The notes beneath the pieces were generated by a model. It was not told the DNA's origin. It worked only from the letters and a program-made list of their open reading frames with translations, and made no database searches. Below, one piece after another: positions 11,005 to 19,900 of a stretch of DNA of 64,000 bases. Numbering within the stretch: the first letter of the stretch is position 1; each line of letters starts with the position of its first letter. The DNA is from Mycolicibacterium wolinskyi. Its GTDB lineage: Bacteria > Actinomycetota > Actinomycetes > Mycobacteriales > Mycobacteriaceae. The position numbers and the translations under genes are program-made. The stretch covers positions 1-64,000 of the forward strand of contig NZ_LQQA01000005.1 of the NCBI RefSeq assembly GCF_002101965.1. Direction: 5' to 3'.

Positions 11005-12750
11005 ATGCTCGTGAGCGACACCTCTGTGCTGTCCGTTCTGCGCGAGCGTGCCAGCCTGCAGCCCAATGACACGGCATTCACTTTTATTGACTACGAAAGA
11101 GATTGGAACGGCGACGCCGTCGAATCCCTGACGTGGATGCAGCTGTTCAGACGCACAGTCAACCTGGCACGGCACCTGGAAGGCCTCGGCTCGGTGGGCG
11201 ATCGGGCGGTGATCCTGGCACCCCAGGGACTGGAGTACATCGTCGCGTTCCTGGGTTCGATGCAGGCCGGCATGCTCGCGGTGCCGCTGTCGGTACCGTT
11301 GGGCGGGGTCAGCGACGAGCGGGTCGCGTCGGTGATGAGCGACGCTCTGCCCTCGGTTGTTCTCACCACGTCGACAGCCGCCCAAACACTCACCGAGTAC
11401 GTGCGGCCGCACCCGGACGGGTCGACACCCACGGTCGTCGAGGTCGACCTGCTCGATCTCGATGGACCGCTCGGGTCCGGCGGAGCCGACGAGATCCCAG
11501 ACCTCGCCTATCTGCAGTACACGTCCGGTTCCACCCGTTCACCCGCCGGTGTGATGATGTCGCACCGCAATATCATCACCAATTTCGAGCAGTGGGCGGC
11601 GGGCTTCTTCGCGGACAACGGAAACGTTCCACCGCCGGGTGCCACGGTGGTGTCGTGGCTGCCGTTCTACCACGACATGGGCCTCTACCTGGGGATATGT
11701 GCGCCGATACTGTTGGGCATCCCCGCCGTGTTGATGAGCCCGGTCGCGTTCCTGCAGCGGCCGGCACGCTGGATGCAATTGACCGCCAGTCACCCCAAGG
11801 CGTATACGGCAGGACCGAACTTCGCGTTCGAGCTCGCGGTACGCAAGACTTCCGACGACGACATGACCGGGCTCGACCTCGGCGATGTCCTCGTCGTCGC
11901 CACCGGTAGCGAGCGGGTGCATCCGGCAACACTGCAGCGCTTCACCCAGCGCTTCTCCGCGTTCAATCTGAGGGAGTCGGTGATCCGACCGTCCTACGGT
12001 CTCGCCGAAGCAACGATCTACGTGGCGACGAGCACCGTGGGTCATCCACCGTCCATCGTGCGCTTCGATTCCACGAAGCTGACCATGGGTACGGCGGAAC
12101 CGGCTGAGGGCAAGGCCGGTACGGCACTGGTGAGCTACGGCGTGCCCACCGCGCCGACGGTCCGTATCGTCGATCCCGACACGGGCATCCAGTGCCCGGC
12201 GGGAACCGTCGGCGAGATATGGGTTTACGGCGAGAACGTCGCTGCCGGTTACTGGAACAAACCGGATCAGACCGAAAAGACGTTCGGCGCGAAGATTGTC
12301 GAACCCTCCGACGGAACGCCCGAAGGGCCGTGGCTGCGGACCGGGGACTCCGGCTTCTTGTTCGATGACGAGTTGTTCATCATCGGCCGCATCAAGGACC
12401 TGCTGATCGTCTACGGGCGTAACCACTCACCGGATGACATCGAAGCGACCATTCAAGAGATCACCCACGGACGCTGTGCGGCGATTGCGATTCCGGACCG
12501 CGGCACCGAACAACTGGTGGTCATCGTGGAAGCCAGGAAACGCGGCGAGAGCCACCAGGAGATAGCGGACAAGCTCACCGTCGTGAAACGCGAAGTCACC
12601 TCGGCGATTTCGAGCTCGCACGGTCTGAGTGTCGCGGATCTGGTACTGGTGTCGCAGGGTTCGATTCCGATCACCACGAGTGGCAAGGTCAGGCGATCGG
12701 CGTGCGTCGAGAAGTACCGGGAAGGTGAGTTCGCCCGCTTGGACGCTTAG
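11005..12750 (+). CDS. Long-chain fatty acyl-AMP ligase, FadD23-like
   Basis: The 581-residue enzyme belongs to the mycobacterial FAAL branch of acyl-activating enzymes, which make acyl-adenylates and hand them to a PKS or NRPS carrier domain instead of CoA. Visible motifs are the ATP-binding [25 protein letters not shown]-type [19 protein letters not shown] and the [20 protein letters not shown] hinge. The C-terminus ([13 protein letters not shown]...FARLDA) strongly resembles FadD23 of the sulfolipid locus. ATG at 11005 is preceded by an in-frame GTG at 11002; neither has a clear ribosome site. It likely loads the starter acyl chain onto the nearby PKS or onto the first NRPS module. Confidence 0.93.
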   Translation: MLVSDTSVLSVLRERASLQPNDTAFTFIDYERDWNGDAVESLTWMQLFRRTVNLARHLEGLGSVGDRAVILAPQGLEYIVAFLGSMQAGMLAVPLSVPLGGVSDERVASVMSDALPSVVLTTSTAAQTLTEYVRPHPDGSTPTVVEVDLLDLDGPLGSGGADEIPDLAYLQYTSGSTRSPAGVMMSHRNIITNFEQWAAGFFADNGNVPPPGATVVSWLPFYHDMGLYLGICAPILLGIPAVLMSPVAFLQRPARWMQLTASHPKAYTAGPNFAFELAVRKTSDDDMTGLDLGDVLVVATGSERVHPATLQRFTQRFSAFNLRESVIRPSYGLAEATIYVATSTVGHPPSIVRFDSTKLTMGTAEPAEGKAGTALVSYGVPTAPTVRIVDPDTGIQCPAGTVGEIWVYGENVAAGYWNKPDQTEKTFGAKIVEPSDGTPEGPWLRTGDSGFLFDDELFIIGRIKDLLIVYGRNHSPDDIEATIQEITHGRCAAIAIPDRGTEQLVVIVEARKRGESHQEIADKLTVVKREVTSAISSSHGLSVADLVLVSQGSIPITTSGKVRRSACVEKYREGEFARLDA

Positions 12751-12773
12751 TATCGGCTGTTTCCCGATGTGTG

Positions 12774-13604
12774 ATGTCTGTCGCCAGATACCCTGAGCGC
12801 GTGGAGGATACGGCAATTCTTGAGTTGGCTTATGAAGATCAGGGAAGCGGAGACCCGGTACTGTTCATCGCCGGCCAAGGCGGTGTAGGCCGTACGTGGG
12901 CGTTGCATCAGGTACCCGCATTTCGGTCCGTCGGTTATCGAGTCATCACGTTCGACAACAGAGGGGTCGGCGCGACGGCGCACTGCGACGGTTTCACCAC
13001 CGAGACCATGGTGGCCGACACCGCTGAACTGATCGAGCGCGTGGTGGGCGCGCCGGTACGGATCGTTGCCGTCTCGATGGGATCGTTCATCGCGCAAGAG
13101 TTGATGCTGGCCCGGCCCGAACTGGTGACCCAGGCTGCGCTGCTGGCCACGAGGGGGCGCCACGATCGCACCCGCGAGTTCTTTCGCCGGGCCGAAGAGG
13201 ACCTGGTTCGTTCCGAGGTGCGACTCCCGCCCACGTATGAGGCGAAACTCCGTCTGCTGGAGAACTTTTCACCGAAGACCCTGAATGACGACCGACTGTC
13301 CGGCGATTGGATCGACACGTTCACCATGTGGCCGACAAAGTCGACCCCGGGGATGCGCGCGCAGTACGACGTCGCCCCGCAGGGCGACCGTCTGCCGGCC
13401 TACCGGTCGATCGAAACCCCGGTACTGGTCATCGGATTCGCCGACGACCTCGTCATGCCCCCACATCTCGGCGCGGAGGTGGCAGCGGCACTACCCAACG
13501 GGCAGTACCGCGAAATCGCCGACGCCGGACATCTCGGTTTCCTGGAGCGGCCGGAAGCGGTGAACTCGGCGATCCTCGATTTCTTCGGCCGGTCTGCGGG
13601 CTGA
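12774..13604 (+). CDS. Alpha/beta-hydrolase fold protein
   Basis: This is a 276-residue hydrolase. It shows the oxyanion-hole region (FIAGQGGVG), the nucleophile elbow AVSMGS, an acid residue in GFADDLVMP and the catalytic histidine in DAGHLGFLE, in the expected order. The elbow starts with alanine instead of the usual first glycine. It follows the fatty acyl-AMP ligase by 23 bases on the same strand and may be cotranscribed, so it could be an editing thioesterase or a hydrolase of the lipid product. The substrate cannot be told from sequence. A GTG at 12801 is an alternative start that would remove ten residues. Confidence 0.8.
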   Translation: MSVARYPERVEDTAILELAYEDQGSGDPVLFIAGQGGVGRTWALHQVPAFRSVGYRVITFDNRGVGATAHCDGFTTETMVADTAELIERVVGAPVRIVAVSMGSFIAQELMLARPELVTQAALLATRGRHDRTREFFRRAEEDLVRSEVRLPPTYEAKLRLLENFSPKTLNDDRLSGDWIDTFTMWPTKSTPGMRAQYDVAPQGDRLPAYRSIETPVLVIGFADDLVMPPHLGAEVAAALPNGQYREIADAGHLGFLERPEAVNSAILDFFGRSAG

Positions 13605-13624
13605 TACGGCACGTTTGGACGGCA

Positions 13625-14542
13625 TCAAGCCGGACTCGGCTTCGACCCGCGCAACTGGGCGGTGAGGGAGTCGGCGCAGGCCACGACACCCCGTGCGCGC
13701 TGGGTGATCTCGGTATCGGTGAGAGCCCGGCCGATATGCAGTGACACCACCATCACCTGGCGGTGGTGGTGGTCGTAAACCGGTGCAGAGATGACGCTTA
13801 CGTCATGGCGCCCGCGGGTCTGCGCCTCGCTTCGGAGGTAGACGCGTTCGCCGATGTCGGAGATCAACTCCCGCAGCAGAACCTGCAGCTCGTCGGGCAG
13901 CGTGCTCGACATACCTGCCATCAGGCCGTACAGGCGCTGACCCGCCGGCGTCAGTCGCTCGACCAGATAGCCGGCAGTGCGGCACTCGGCCACCACCTGG
14001 GCCAGACGTTCGGATTCGGTGCGCAACGGCACCGTCGGCGCTTTGGCCAGCCAGGACCGCAGGGCCGCCTCGTCCCACAGCACGAACATCAGGCCGACGG
14101 GCGGCGCGAACGGGTAACTCTGCCCGATGCGCACGCCGACGTCACTGCCCGGCGGGCCGACCAGCTCGAGCACCGTGATCCGGTCGTCGACCACCGCCGA
14201 TATGGCAGCGGTGGTGTCGAACGCCGCGGATATCCTGCGCAGCTCGGCCCGGCCCGCGGGATTCACCCGCATCGACTCCTGAGCGACATGGCCGAGCGAA
14301 ATCAGTGCCGGACCAAGGCGATACGACTTGTCTCTGCCATTCTCGCCGGCCTCGCGCACCAGGTATCCGCTATCGGTCAGCGTCGTGAGAATGCCCAAGC
14401 AGGTCGGCTTGCTCAGGCCCACCCGGCGCGCGAGTTCGGACAGGCCGAACCGGTCGTGCGGGTGGCGCGCGAGGAAGTCGAGGATCGCGACGACGCGTGC
14501 GGTGGGTGGGGACGCACGTCCGGCCGGGTCGGCAGCCGCCAT
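13625..14542 (-). CDS. IclR-family transcriptional regulator
   Basis: The 305-residue protein has an N-terminal winged helix-turn-helix (ARVVAILDFLARH through LSKPTCLGILTTLTDSGYLV) and a C-terminal effector-binding domain with the DRITVLELVGPPGSD and YPFAPPVGLMFVLW segments of IclR proteins. The start at 14542 matches the natural beginning of the family; a TTG at 14560 is possible. It is transcribed away from the Rv3531c-like operon and a perfect KstR operator lies 21 bases upstream of its ATG. It therefore probably sits inside the sterol regulon and may respond to a catabolic intermediate. Confidence 0.88.
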   Translation of the reverse strand: MAAADPAGRASPPTARVVAILDFLARHPHDRFGLSELARRVGLSKPTCLGILTTLTDSGYLVREAGENGRDKSYRLGPALISLGHVAQESMRVNPAGRAELRRISAAFDTTAAISAVVDDRITVLELVGPPGSDVGVRIGQSYPFAPPVGLMFVLWDEAALRSWLAKAPTVPLRTESERLAQVVAECRTAGYLVERLTPAGQRLYGLMAGMSSTLPDELQVLLRELISDIGERVYLRSEAQTRGRHDVSVISAPVYDHHHRQVMVVSLHIGRALTDTEITQRARGVVACADSLTAQLRGSKPSPA

Positions 14543-14562
14543 CGCATCGGATTGACTCAAAT

Positions 14563-14576
14563 TAGAACCCGTTCTA
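14563..14576. promoter_or_regulatory. KstR-type operator
   Basis: TAGAACCCGTTCTA is a perfect inverted repeat that fits the published KstR consensus TNNAACNNGTTNNA. It lies between the IclR gene and the divergent Rv3531c-like operon and could repress both. Confidence 0.8.
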
Positions 14577-14639
14577 GTGTCAGTTTTCGGAAACTCTACC
14601 ACGTTGGTCCAATATTGGACCGAACGGGATTGGAAGCCG

Positions 14640-15767
14640 ATGTATTCACAGCCGTTGACCGACGCCATCGCCGAAGCCGAGCGCCTGGTGGCCGAGGCAC
14701 CGTTCATCGAGTCCGAGGCAGACCTGCTGGAGGGGCTGCAGTACCTTGCCGGCTGTATCGCGGCGTGCACGCATGTGGCGTTCGACTACGACCGCGACCA
14801 TCCGTTCTTGCACAGCGGCACCGGCCCGTTCACCAAGATGGCGCTGGACAACCCCGACACCCTGTACTTCGGCACCCGCGTGCAACCGGGCCACGAGTAC
14901 GTGGTCACCGGCACACGGGGCACCACCACCGATGTGAGCTTCCAACTGCTCGGGGGCGAGTACACCGACGAGGTGGTGCCCGACAGCGAGACGGCGTTCG
15001 ACGACCGCAAGCTCGACATCGCGGCCGACGGCACTTTCGAGTGGCGGTTCACGCCGGAAGTCCCGTCGCAGCTCGTCATCCGCGAGGTCTACAACGACTG
15101 GTCCGCCCGACGCGGCACGTTCGCGATCGCCCGCACCGACACCGCGGGTACTGCCCCTGCGCCGTTGACCCGGGAACTGATCGAAAAGCGGTATGCCGTC
15201 GCGGGAAAGCAACTGGTACAGCGGGTCAAGACCTGGCTGCAGTTCCCGCAGTGGTTCTACAACAACCTGCCCGTCAACACCATGGTGTCGCCGCGCCTGA
15301 CCCCGGGCGGCCTGGCCACGCAGTACTCGTCCGTCGGCCACTTCGACCTCAAACCCGACCAGGCCATGATCATCACGCTGCCGGTCACCGACGCGCCATA
15401 TCTCGGCTTCCAACTCGGCAGCCTCTGGTACATCTCGCTGGACTACATCAACCACCAGACGTCGCTGAATGGTACTCAGGCACAAGCGGATCCGGACGGC
15501 AAAATCCGCATCGTGGTATCCGACGCGAATCCCGGCGTGACGAACTGGTGTGAAACCCTCGGCCACTCCAAGGGCTACCTGCAGTTCCGGTGGCAACGGC
15601 TGTCTCGGGAACTGACCGAGGCCGACGGGCCGACGGTCGAGGTCGTCGGCATCGATCAGGTCGCTGCGAAGTTGCCGTACTACGAATCCAACAAGATCTC
15701 CGAACAAGACTGGCGCGCACGAATCGCGCTGCGCCAGAAGCAGATCTCCGACAGGATGGTGGGCTAG
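14640..15767 (+). CDS. DUF1214-type protein, Rv3531c-like
   Basis: The 375-residue protein of unknown function resembles M. tuberculosis Rv3531c, a member of the KstR regulon. Its C-terminal half contains a DUF1214-like stretch (IRIVVSDANPGVTNWCETLG followed by a GYLQFRWQRL segment). No signal peptide or membrane segment is evident. ATG at 14640 has GGAAG six bases upstream; a GTG at 14577 directly after the KstR box would give a 21-residue extension and a leaderless mRNA. It is the first gene of a three-gene operon with an SDR enzyme and a sulfotransferase-like protein, so a role in sterol or steroid side-chain metabolism is likely but unproven. Confidence 0.85.
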   Translation: MYSQPLTDAIAEAERLVAEAPFIESEADLLEGLQYLAGCIAACTHVAFDYDRDHPFLHSGTGPFTKMALDNPDTLYFGTRVQPGHEYVVTGTRGTTTDVSFQLLGGEYTDEVVPDSETAFDDRKLDIAADGTFEWRFTPEVPSQLVIREVYNDWSARRGTFAIARTDTAGTAPAPLTRELIEKRYAVAGKQLVQRVKTWLQFPQWFYNNLPVNTMVSPRLTPGGLATQYSSVGHFDLKPDQAMIITLPVTDAPYLGFQLGSLWYISLDYINHQTSLNGTQAQADPDGKIRIVVSDANPGVTNWCETLGHSKGYLQFRWQRLSRELTEADGPTVEVVGIDQVAAKLPYYESNKISEQDWRARIALRQKQISDRMVG

Positions 15768-15769
15768 AC

Positions 15770-16552
15770 ATGACCGGTATGCTCCAGGGCAAAGTTGTGG
15801 TGATCAGCGGCGTAGGCCCGGCCCTCGGCACCACGCTCGCGCGCCGATGCGCCGCGGCGGGCGCGGATCTGGTCCTGGCCGCCCGCACTGTCGAACGCCT
15901 GGAAGAAGTCGCGAAGCAGGTGACCGATCTCGGCCGTCGCGCGATCACGGTGGGCACCGACATCACCGACGAGGCTCAGGTCGGCAACCTCGTCGAGGAG
16001 TCGCTCAAGGCGTACGGCAAGGTGGATGTGTTGATCAACAACGCCTTTCGGGTGCCGTCCATGAAACCTTTGGCCAACACCACGTTCGACCACATGCGCG
16101 ACGCGATCGAGCTGACGGTCTTCGGTGCGCTGCGCCTGATCCAGGGTTTCACCCCGGCGCTCGCCGAGGCCAACGGCGCGGTGGTGAACGTGAATTCGAT
16201 GGTCGTGCGGCACTCGCAGGCCAAGTACGGTGCGTACAAGATGGCGAAGTCGGCCCTGCTGGCCATGTCACAGTCGCTGGCGACGGAGTTGGGTGAGCAG
16301 GGCATCCGGGTGAATTCCGTTCTCCCCGGCTATATCTGGGGTGGCACGTTGGAAAGCTACTTCAACCATCAGGCCGGCAAGTACGGCACCACGGTCGAGG
16401 AGATCTACAAGGCGACCGCTGCCGCGTCGGACCTCAAGCGGCTCCCGACCGAGGACGAGGTGGCATCGGCCATCCTGTTCATGGCCAGCGATCTGGCGAG
16501 TGGCATCACCGGCCAGGCGCTCGACGTCAACTGCGGGGAGTACAAAGCATGA
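15770..16552 (+). CDS. Short-chain dehydrogenase/reductase, Rv3530c-like
   Basis: This 260-residue NAD(P)-dependent oxidoreductase has a Rossmann loop GVGPALGTTLA, an NNAF motif (the usual fourth-position glycine is replaced), a catalytic serine in NVNSMV and YGAYKMAKS as the YxxxK pair. Its start is two bases after the upstream stop and its end overlaps the next gene by four bases, so the three genes are translationally linked. It resembles Rv3530c of the KstR regulon. The substrate is not known; an alcohol on a sterol-derived intermediate is a reasonable guess. Confidence 0.9.
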   Translation: MTGMLQGKVVVISGVGPALGTTLARRCAAAGADLVLAARTVERLEEVAKQVTDLGRRAITVGTDITDEAQVGNLVEESLKAYGKVDVLINNAFRVPSMKPLANTTFDHMRDAIELTVFGALRLIQGFTPALAEANGAVVNVNSMVVRHSQAKYGAYKMAKSALLAMSQSLATELGEQGIRVNSVLPGYIWGGTLESYFNHQAGKYGTTVEEIYKATAAASDLKRLPTEDEVASAILFMASDLASGITGQALDVNCGEYKA

Positions 16553-17697
16553 GTACAGCGCGAACTGATGTGGGCACCGTCGAGGACCTCCACGCCTCGG
16601 CGACGAAAGCCTGCGGTCTCGACGATTTCGGTACCGACGACGACAACTACCGTGAGGCGCTCGGCGTGCTGCTCGAGTCGTATCAGCGCGACGCCGACCT
16701 CACCGAACTCGGCAGCAAGATGCAGCGGTTCTTCGTGCGTAATGCGCTGGTGGCGCGGTTGGTGTCCGAGGCGGCGTGGAAGCAGTATCCGCAGCATGCC
16801 GAGGTCACGATCGAAAAGCCGATCTTCGTAACGGGTTTGCCCCGCACCGGAACGACCGTGCTGCATCGGCTGCTGACCGCCGATCCACAGCACCAGGGCC
16901 TGGAGATGTGGCTGGCCGAGTTCCCGCAACCGCGCCCACCTCGGGAGACCTGGGCATCGAATCCGGTGTATCAACAGCTCGATGCGCAGTTCTCGCGGCA
17001 CCACGACGAGAACCCCGACTACACCGGCCTGCACTTCATGACCGCCGACGAGGTCGAGGAATGCTGGCAGCTGCTACGCCAATCCCTGCACTCGGTCTCC
17101 TATGAAACTCTGGCGCATCTGCCCACCTACGCCCGTTGGCTGGCCCGGCAGAACTGGACCAAGCCATATCAGCGTCACCGTCGCAACCTGCAGCTGATCG
17201 GGCTCAACGACCCCGGCAAACGGTGGATCCTGAAAAACCCCAGCCACCTGTTCGCGCTCGACGCGGTGTTCGCGACCTACCCCGATGCCCTGGTGATCCA
17301 ATGCCACCGACCGGCCGAGACGATCATGGCGTCGATGTGCTCACTGTCCCAGCACACCACCGCCGGCTGGTCGAACAGCTTCGTGGGCGCCCAGATCGGT
17401 GCGGATGCGCTCGACACCTGGTCGCGCGGATTGGAACTGTTCAATACTGAACGTGCCAAGCATGATCCGGCGCAGTTCCTCGATGTCGACTACTCGGAGT
17501 TCATCGCCGATCCGGTGGGCACCGTCGAGAACGTGTACCGGCACTTCGGGTTGCCCTATACCGACGCGGCTCGCGCAGCTGTCGAAGACGTGAACGCCGC
17601 CAGCAAGAAGGGCCCCCGCGCGCCGAAACACACGTACTCACTCGCCGACTACGGCTTGACCGCCGAGGCGGTGAAGGAGCGGTTCGCCGGTCTCTGA
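16549..17697 (+). CDS. Sulfotransferase-like protein, Rv3529c-like
   Basis: The 382-residue protein shows the PAPS-binding P-loop of sulfotransferases near residue 95 (FVTGLPRTGTTVLHRLL) and later the 3'-phosphate-binding region around HRPAETIMASMCSL. It overlaps the SDR gene by ATGA, indicating coupled translation. It resembles Rv3529c. Family members transfer sulfate from PAPS to hydroxyl groups, but activity is unproven for this clade. It is the last gene of the KstR-type operon; everything beyond it until 40.05 kb belongs to the polysaccharide locus. Confidence 0.85.
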   Translation: MSTARTDVGTVEDLHASATKACGLDDFGTDDDNYREALGVLLESYQRDADLTELGSKMQRFFVRNALVARLVSEAAWKQYPQHAEVTIEKPIFVTGLPRTGTTVLHRLLTADPQHQGLEMWLAEFPQPRPPRETWASNPVYQQLDAQFSRHHDENPDYTGLHFMTADEVEECWQLLRQSLHSVSYETLAHLPTYARWLARQNWTKPYQRHRRNLQLIGLNDPGKRWILKNPSHLFALDAVFATYPDALVIQCHRPAETIMASMCSLSQHTTAGWSNSFVGAQIGADALDTWSRGLELFNTERAKHDPAQFLDVDYSEFIADPVGTVENVYRHFGLPYTDAARAAVEDVNAASKKGPRAPKHTYSLADYGLTAEAVKERFAGL

Positions 17698-17799
17698 CCG
17701 CTTTACGGCCACTTCCCCTGGCACCCAGCGTTTTTTCAGGTAACGTCCAGAAAACCGGGTAGCAGCGGTGCGGGCGTTCTGCCTGGTAAGGGGGAGCGA

Positions 17800-18909
17800 G
17801 TGGAGTGGCGAATCACCCAGGTGCAACCCTTCATCGACGATGACGAGTTGACTGGTGTCACAGACGTAATCAAACGTAACTGGCTCACCGAAGGTCCGTG
17901 TGCTGCCTCGTTTCTCGAGGCGATCAAACAGGAAACCGGAGCGCCGCACGCCGTGCTCGCACCCAACGGCACCCTCGCGCTGTTCCTCGCGTTGCTGGCG
18001 CTCGATCTGCCGCGAGACGGTGAGATCATCATTCCGGCGTTCACGTTCTACGCGTCGGCGTCGGCCGCGGTGTTCGCGGGGCTTCGCCCCGTCTTCGCCG
18101 ACGTCGACCCCGAGACCTTCAACCTCACCGCCGATGCACTCGCGGAGCAGATCACCGATCGGACCGTGGCGGTGATGCCGGTGCACGTCTACGGTCACAC
18201 CGCGGCTCTGGACGAAATACAGGATGTCGCTGAGCAGCACGGGATCAGGGTGATCGAGGACGCCGCGCAGGCGTACGGGGTGAACTTCAACGGGCGCGCC
18301 GCGGGCACCTGGGGTGACGTCGGAGCCATCTCGTTCTTCGCGGACAAGACCATCACCACCGGGGAAGGCGGAGTGGTGCTGACCGGCGACTCCGAACTCT
18401 ACGAACGCCTTCGCCTGCTCCGAAATCAAGGACGGCTCAACAGCGGTACCTTCAAGCACGACGCCCTCGGCATGAATTTCCGGGTGACCGATCTGCAGTG
18501 CGCCGTCGGGCTGTCCCAGCTTCGCAAGTTGCCCGACATCGCCGCCGCCAAACGACGCAACCATGCCCGGTATGTGGACAATCTGCGCGGTGTCGAGGGC
18601 ATCAGGCAGATGCGGATTCAACCCGGATCGGATCACCTCCCGTTCCGGTTCGCGTTTCTCAGCGAACATCGCGACGCCGTGGTGGCGGCACTCGAGGCGG
18701 CCGGAATCCAGACCCGTGGCTTCTTCTATCCACTGCACATGCAGCCGCCGCTCAAGAAGTACGCCGACGCGCCGCTTCCGAACGCCGAAAAGTTGTATTC
18801 GCAAGGAATTTGCCTACCGGTGCACACCGGCCTGAGCGCCGCCGACATCGACGAGATCTCGGGCATCATCCGCGGCGTTCACAACGACGCGCGCGCGTCG
18901 GGTATGTAA
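17800..18909 (+). CDS. DegT/DnrJ/EryC1 aminotransferase, GDP-perosamine synthase-like
   Basis: This 369-residue PLP-dependent sugar aminotransferase has the internal aldimine lysine in FFADKTITTGEGG near residue 187, the NGTLALFLAL cofactor loop and EDAAQAYG. The sequence around the lysine and the following LLRNQGRLNSGTFKHDALG...FRVTDLQCA segment are typical of perosamine synthases, which convert GDP-4-keto-6-deoxymannose to GDP-perosamine. That ketosugar would come from the dehydratase encoded at 22915. Start is GTG at 17800 with GGGGAG upstream. A UDP-4-keto sugar substrate is the main alternative. It marks the left end of the polysaccharide locus. Confidence 0.85.
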   Translation: MEWRITQVQPFIDDDELTGVTDVIKRNWLTEGPCAASFLEAIKQETGAPHAVLAPNGTLALFLALLALDLPRDGEIIIPAFTFYASASAAVFAGLRPVFADVDPETFNLTADALAEQITDRTVAVMPVHVYGHTAALDEIQDVAEQHGIRVIEDAAQAYGVNFNGRAAGTWGDVGAISFFADKTITTGEGGVVLTGDSELYERLRLLRNQGRLNSGTFKHDALGMNFRVTDLQCAVGLSQLRKLPDIAAAKRRNHARYVDNLRGVEGIRQMRIQPGSDHLPFRFAFLSEHRDAVVAALEAAGIQTRGFFYPLHMQPPLKKYADAPLPNAEKLYSQGICLPVHTGLSAADIDEISGIIRGVHNDARASGM

Positions 18910-18967
18910 GAATCTAGTTAGCTTCCGAGCAAACATCACCGCTCAACCGGACGGAGGCTCCTGCCAA

Positions 18968-19900
18968 GTGGAGACGACGCAATCGGCGCTGCCCACCCGA
19001 CAGGGCCGACACACAACCAGAGCGCTGGTGGCGCTTCTCATCCTGCTCATCGCCGCCACGTCCGCCGGATGCCGCGGCCCCGATCCGACAGAACGTACGG
19101 CGACCGTTCGCGGAGCCGACGGCGAACGTACGGCCATCGTCTACCACCCCACGACCGCCCGGCCCGGGGCACCGCTCGTCGTGGTGATGCACGGAGCCAA
19201 CGGCGCTGCCGCCGACGTGCGAAAGTCGCTGGGGTGGGACGCTCTTGCCGAGCGCGACGGATTTGTCGTCGCCTACCCGGAAGCCTTGGACAAGCGGTGG
19301 AACGCCGGATTCTGCTGCCGCCGTTCGGACACACCCGAGGTTGACGACGTGGGGTTTCTCCACGAGCTCAGAGAGAAGCTGATCGCCGAGGACGATGTCG
19401 ATCCACGGGGTGTCTACGCGGTGGGCGCGTCGAACGGCGGAATGCTGGCGTACGCGTGGGCATGTTCGAAGCCGGACGATCTCGCCGGCATTGCCGTGGT
19501 GTCGGGCGCGCTCACGGTGCCGTGCCCCGACCCGCCGCCGATTTCGGTTGTCGCGGTGCACGGATCGAATGACGAGGTGGTACCACCCGCCGGTGGCCTC
19601 AGTGTCGGCGGGCCGGGCAACAACCTCAGCTATCCGTCGCTCGATGAAGCCCTTGCCCCATTTCTGGCCGCTGCCTCCTGCCCACCTCGGCCCGAGGTGC
19701 AAGACACCGCGGGAGCCGAGGTCGCGATGTGGAAATGTCCGGACGGCCGGGTCATCATCCGTGACATCGTCAAAGGAAAAGGACACGGATGGCCCGGATC
19801 CGGAGGTAATTCCGGCAAGAGCACCGCTCCGACAGACCCGACCGGCTACATCTGGTTTGTCTTCAGCCGACTGCGTGGTCTGGAAACCCCGGCGGGCTAG
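18968..19900 (+). CDS. Secreted esterase lipoprotein, LpqC/PHB depolymerase-like
   Basis: The 310-residue protein begins with a signal peptide and lipobox (LLIAATSAGC, Cys near 36), so it is probably anchored to the outer face of the membrane. The mature part is a serine esterase: VVVMHGANG oxyanion region, VGASNGGMLAYAWA with the nucleophile serine, HGSNDEVVPP acid region and a GHGWPGSG histidine. The layout matches the poly-hydroxybutyrate depolymerase/feruloyl esterase family. Inside a polysaccharide locus it could remove acyl decorations from the polymer. Its TAG stop overlaps the stop of the opposing glycosyltransferase gene within one CTAG. Confidence 0.85.
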   Translation: METTQSALPTRQGRHTTRALVALLILLIAATSAGCRGPDPTERTATVRGADGERTAIVYHPTTARPGAPLVVVMHGANGAAADVRKSLGWDALAERDGFVVAYPEALDKRWNAGFCCRRSDTPEVDDVGFLHELREKLIAEDDVDPRGVYAVGASNGGMLAYAWACSKPDDLAGIAVVSGALTVPCPDPPPISVVAVHGSNDEVVPPAGGLSVGGPGNNLSYPSLDEALAPFLAAASCPPRPEVQDTAGAEVAMWKCPDGRVIIRDIVKGKGHGWPGSGGNSGKSTAPTDPTGYIWFVFSRLRGLETPAG

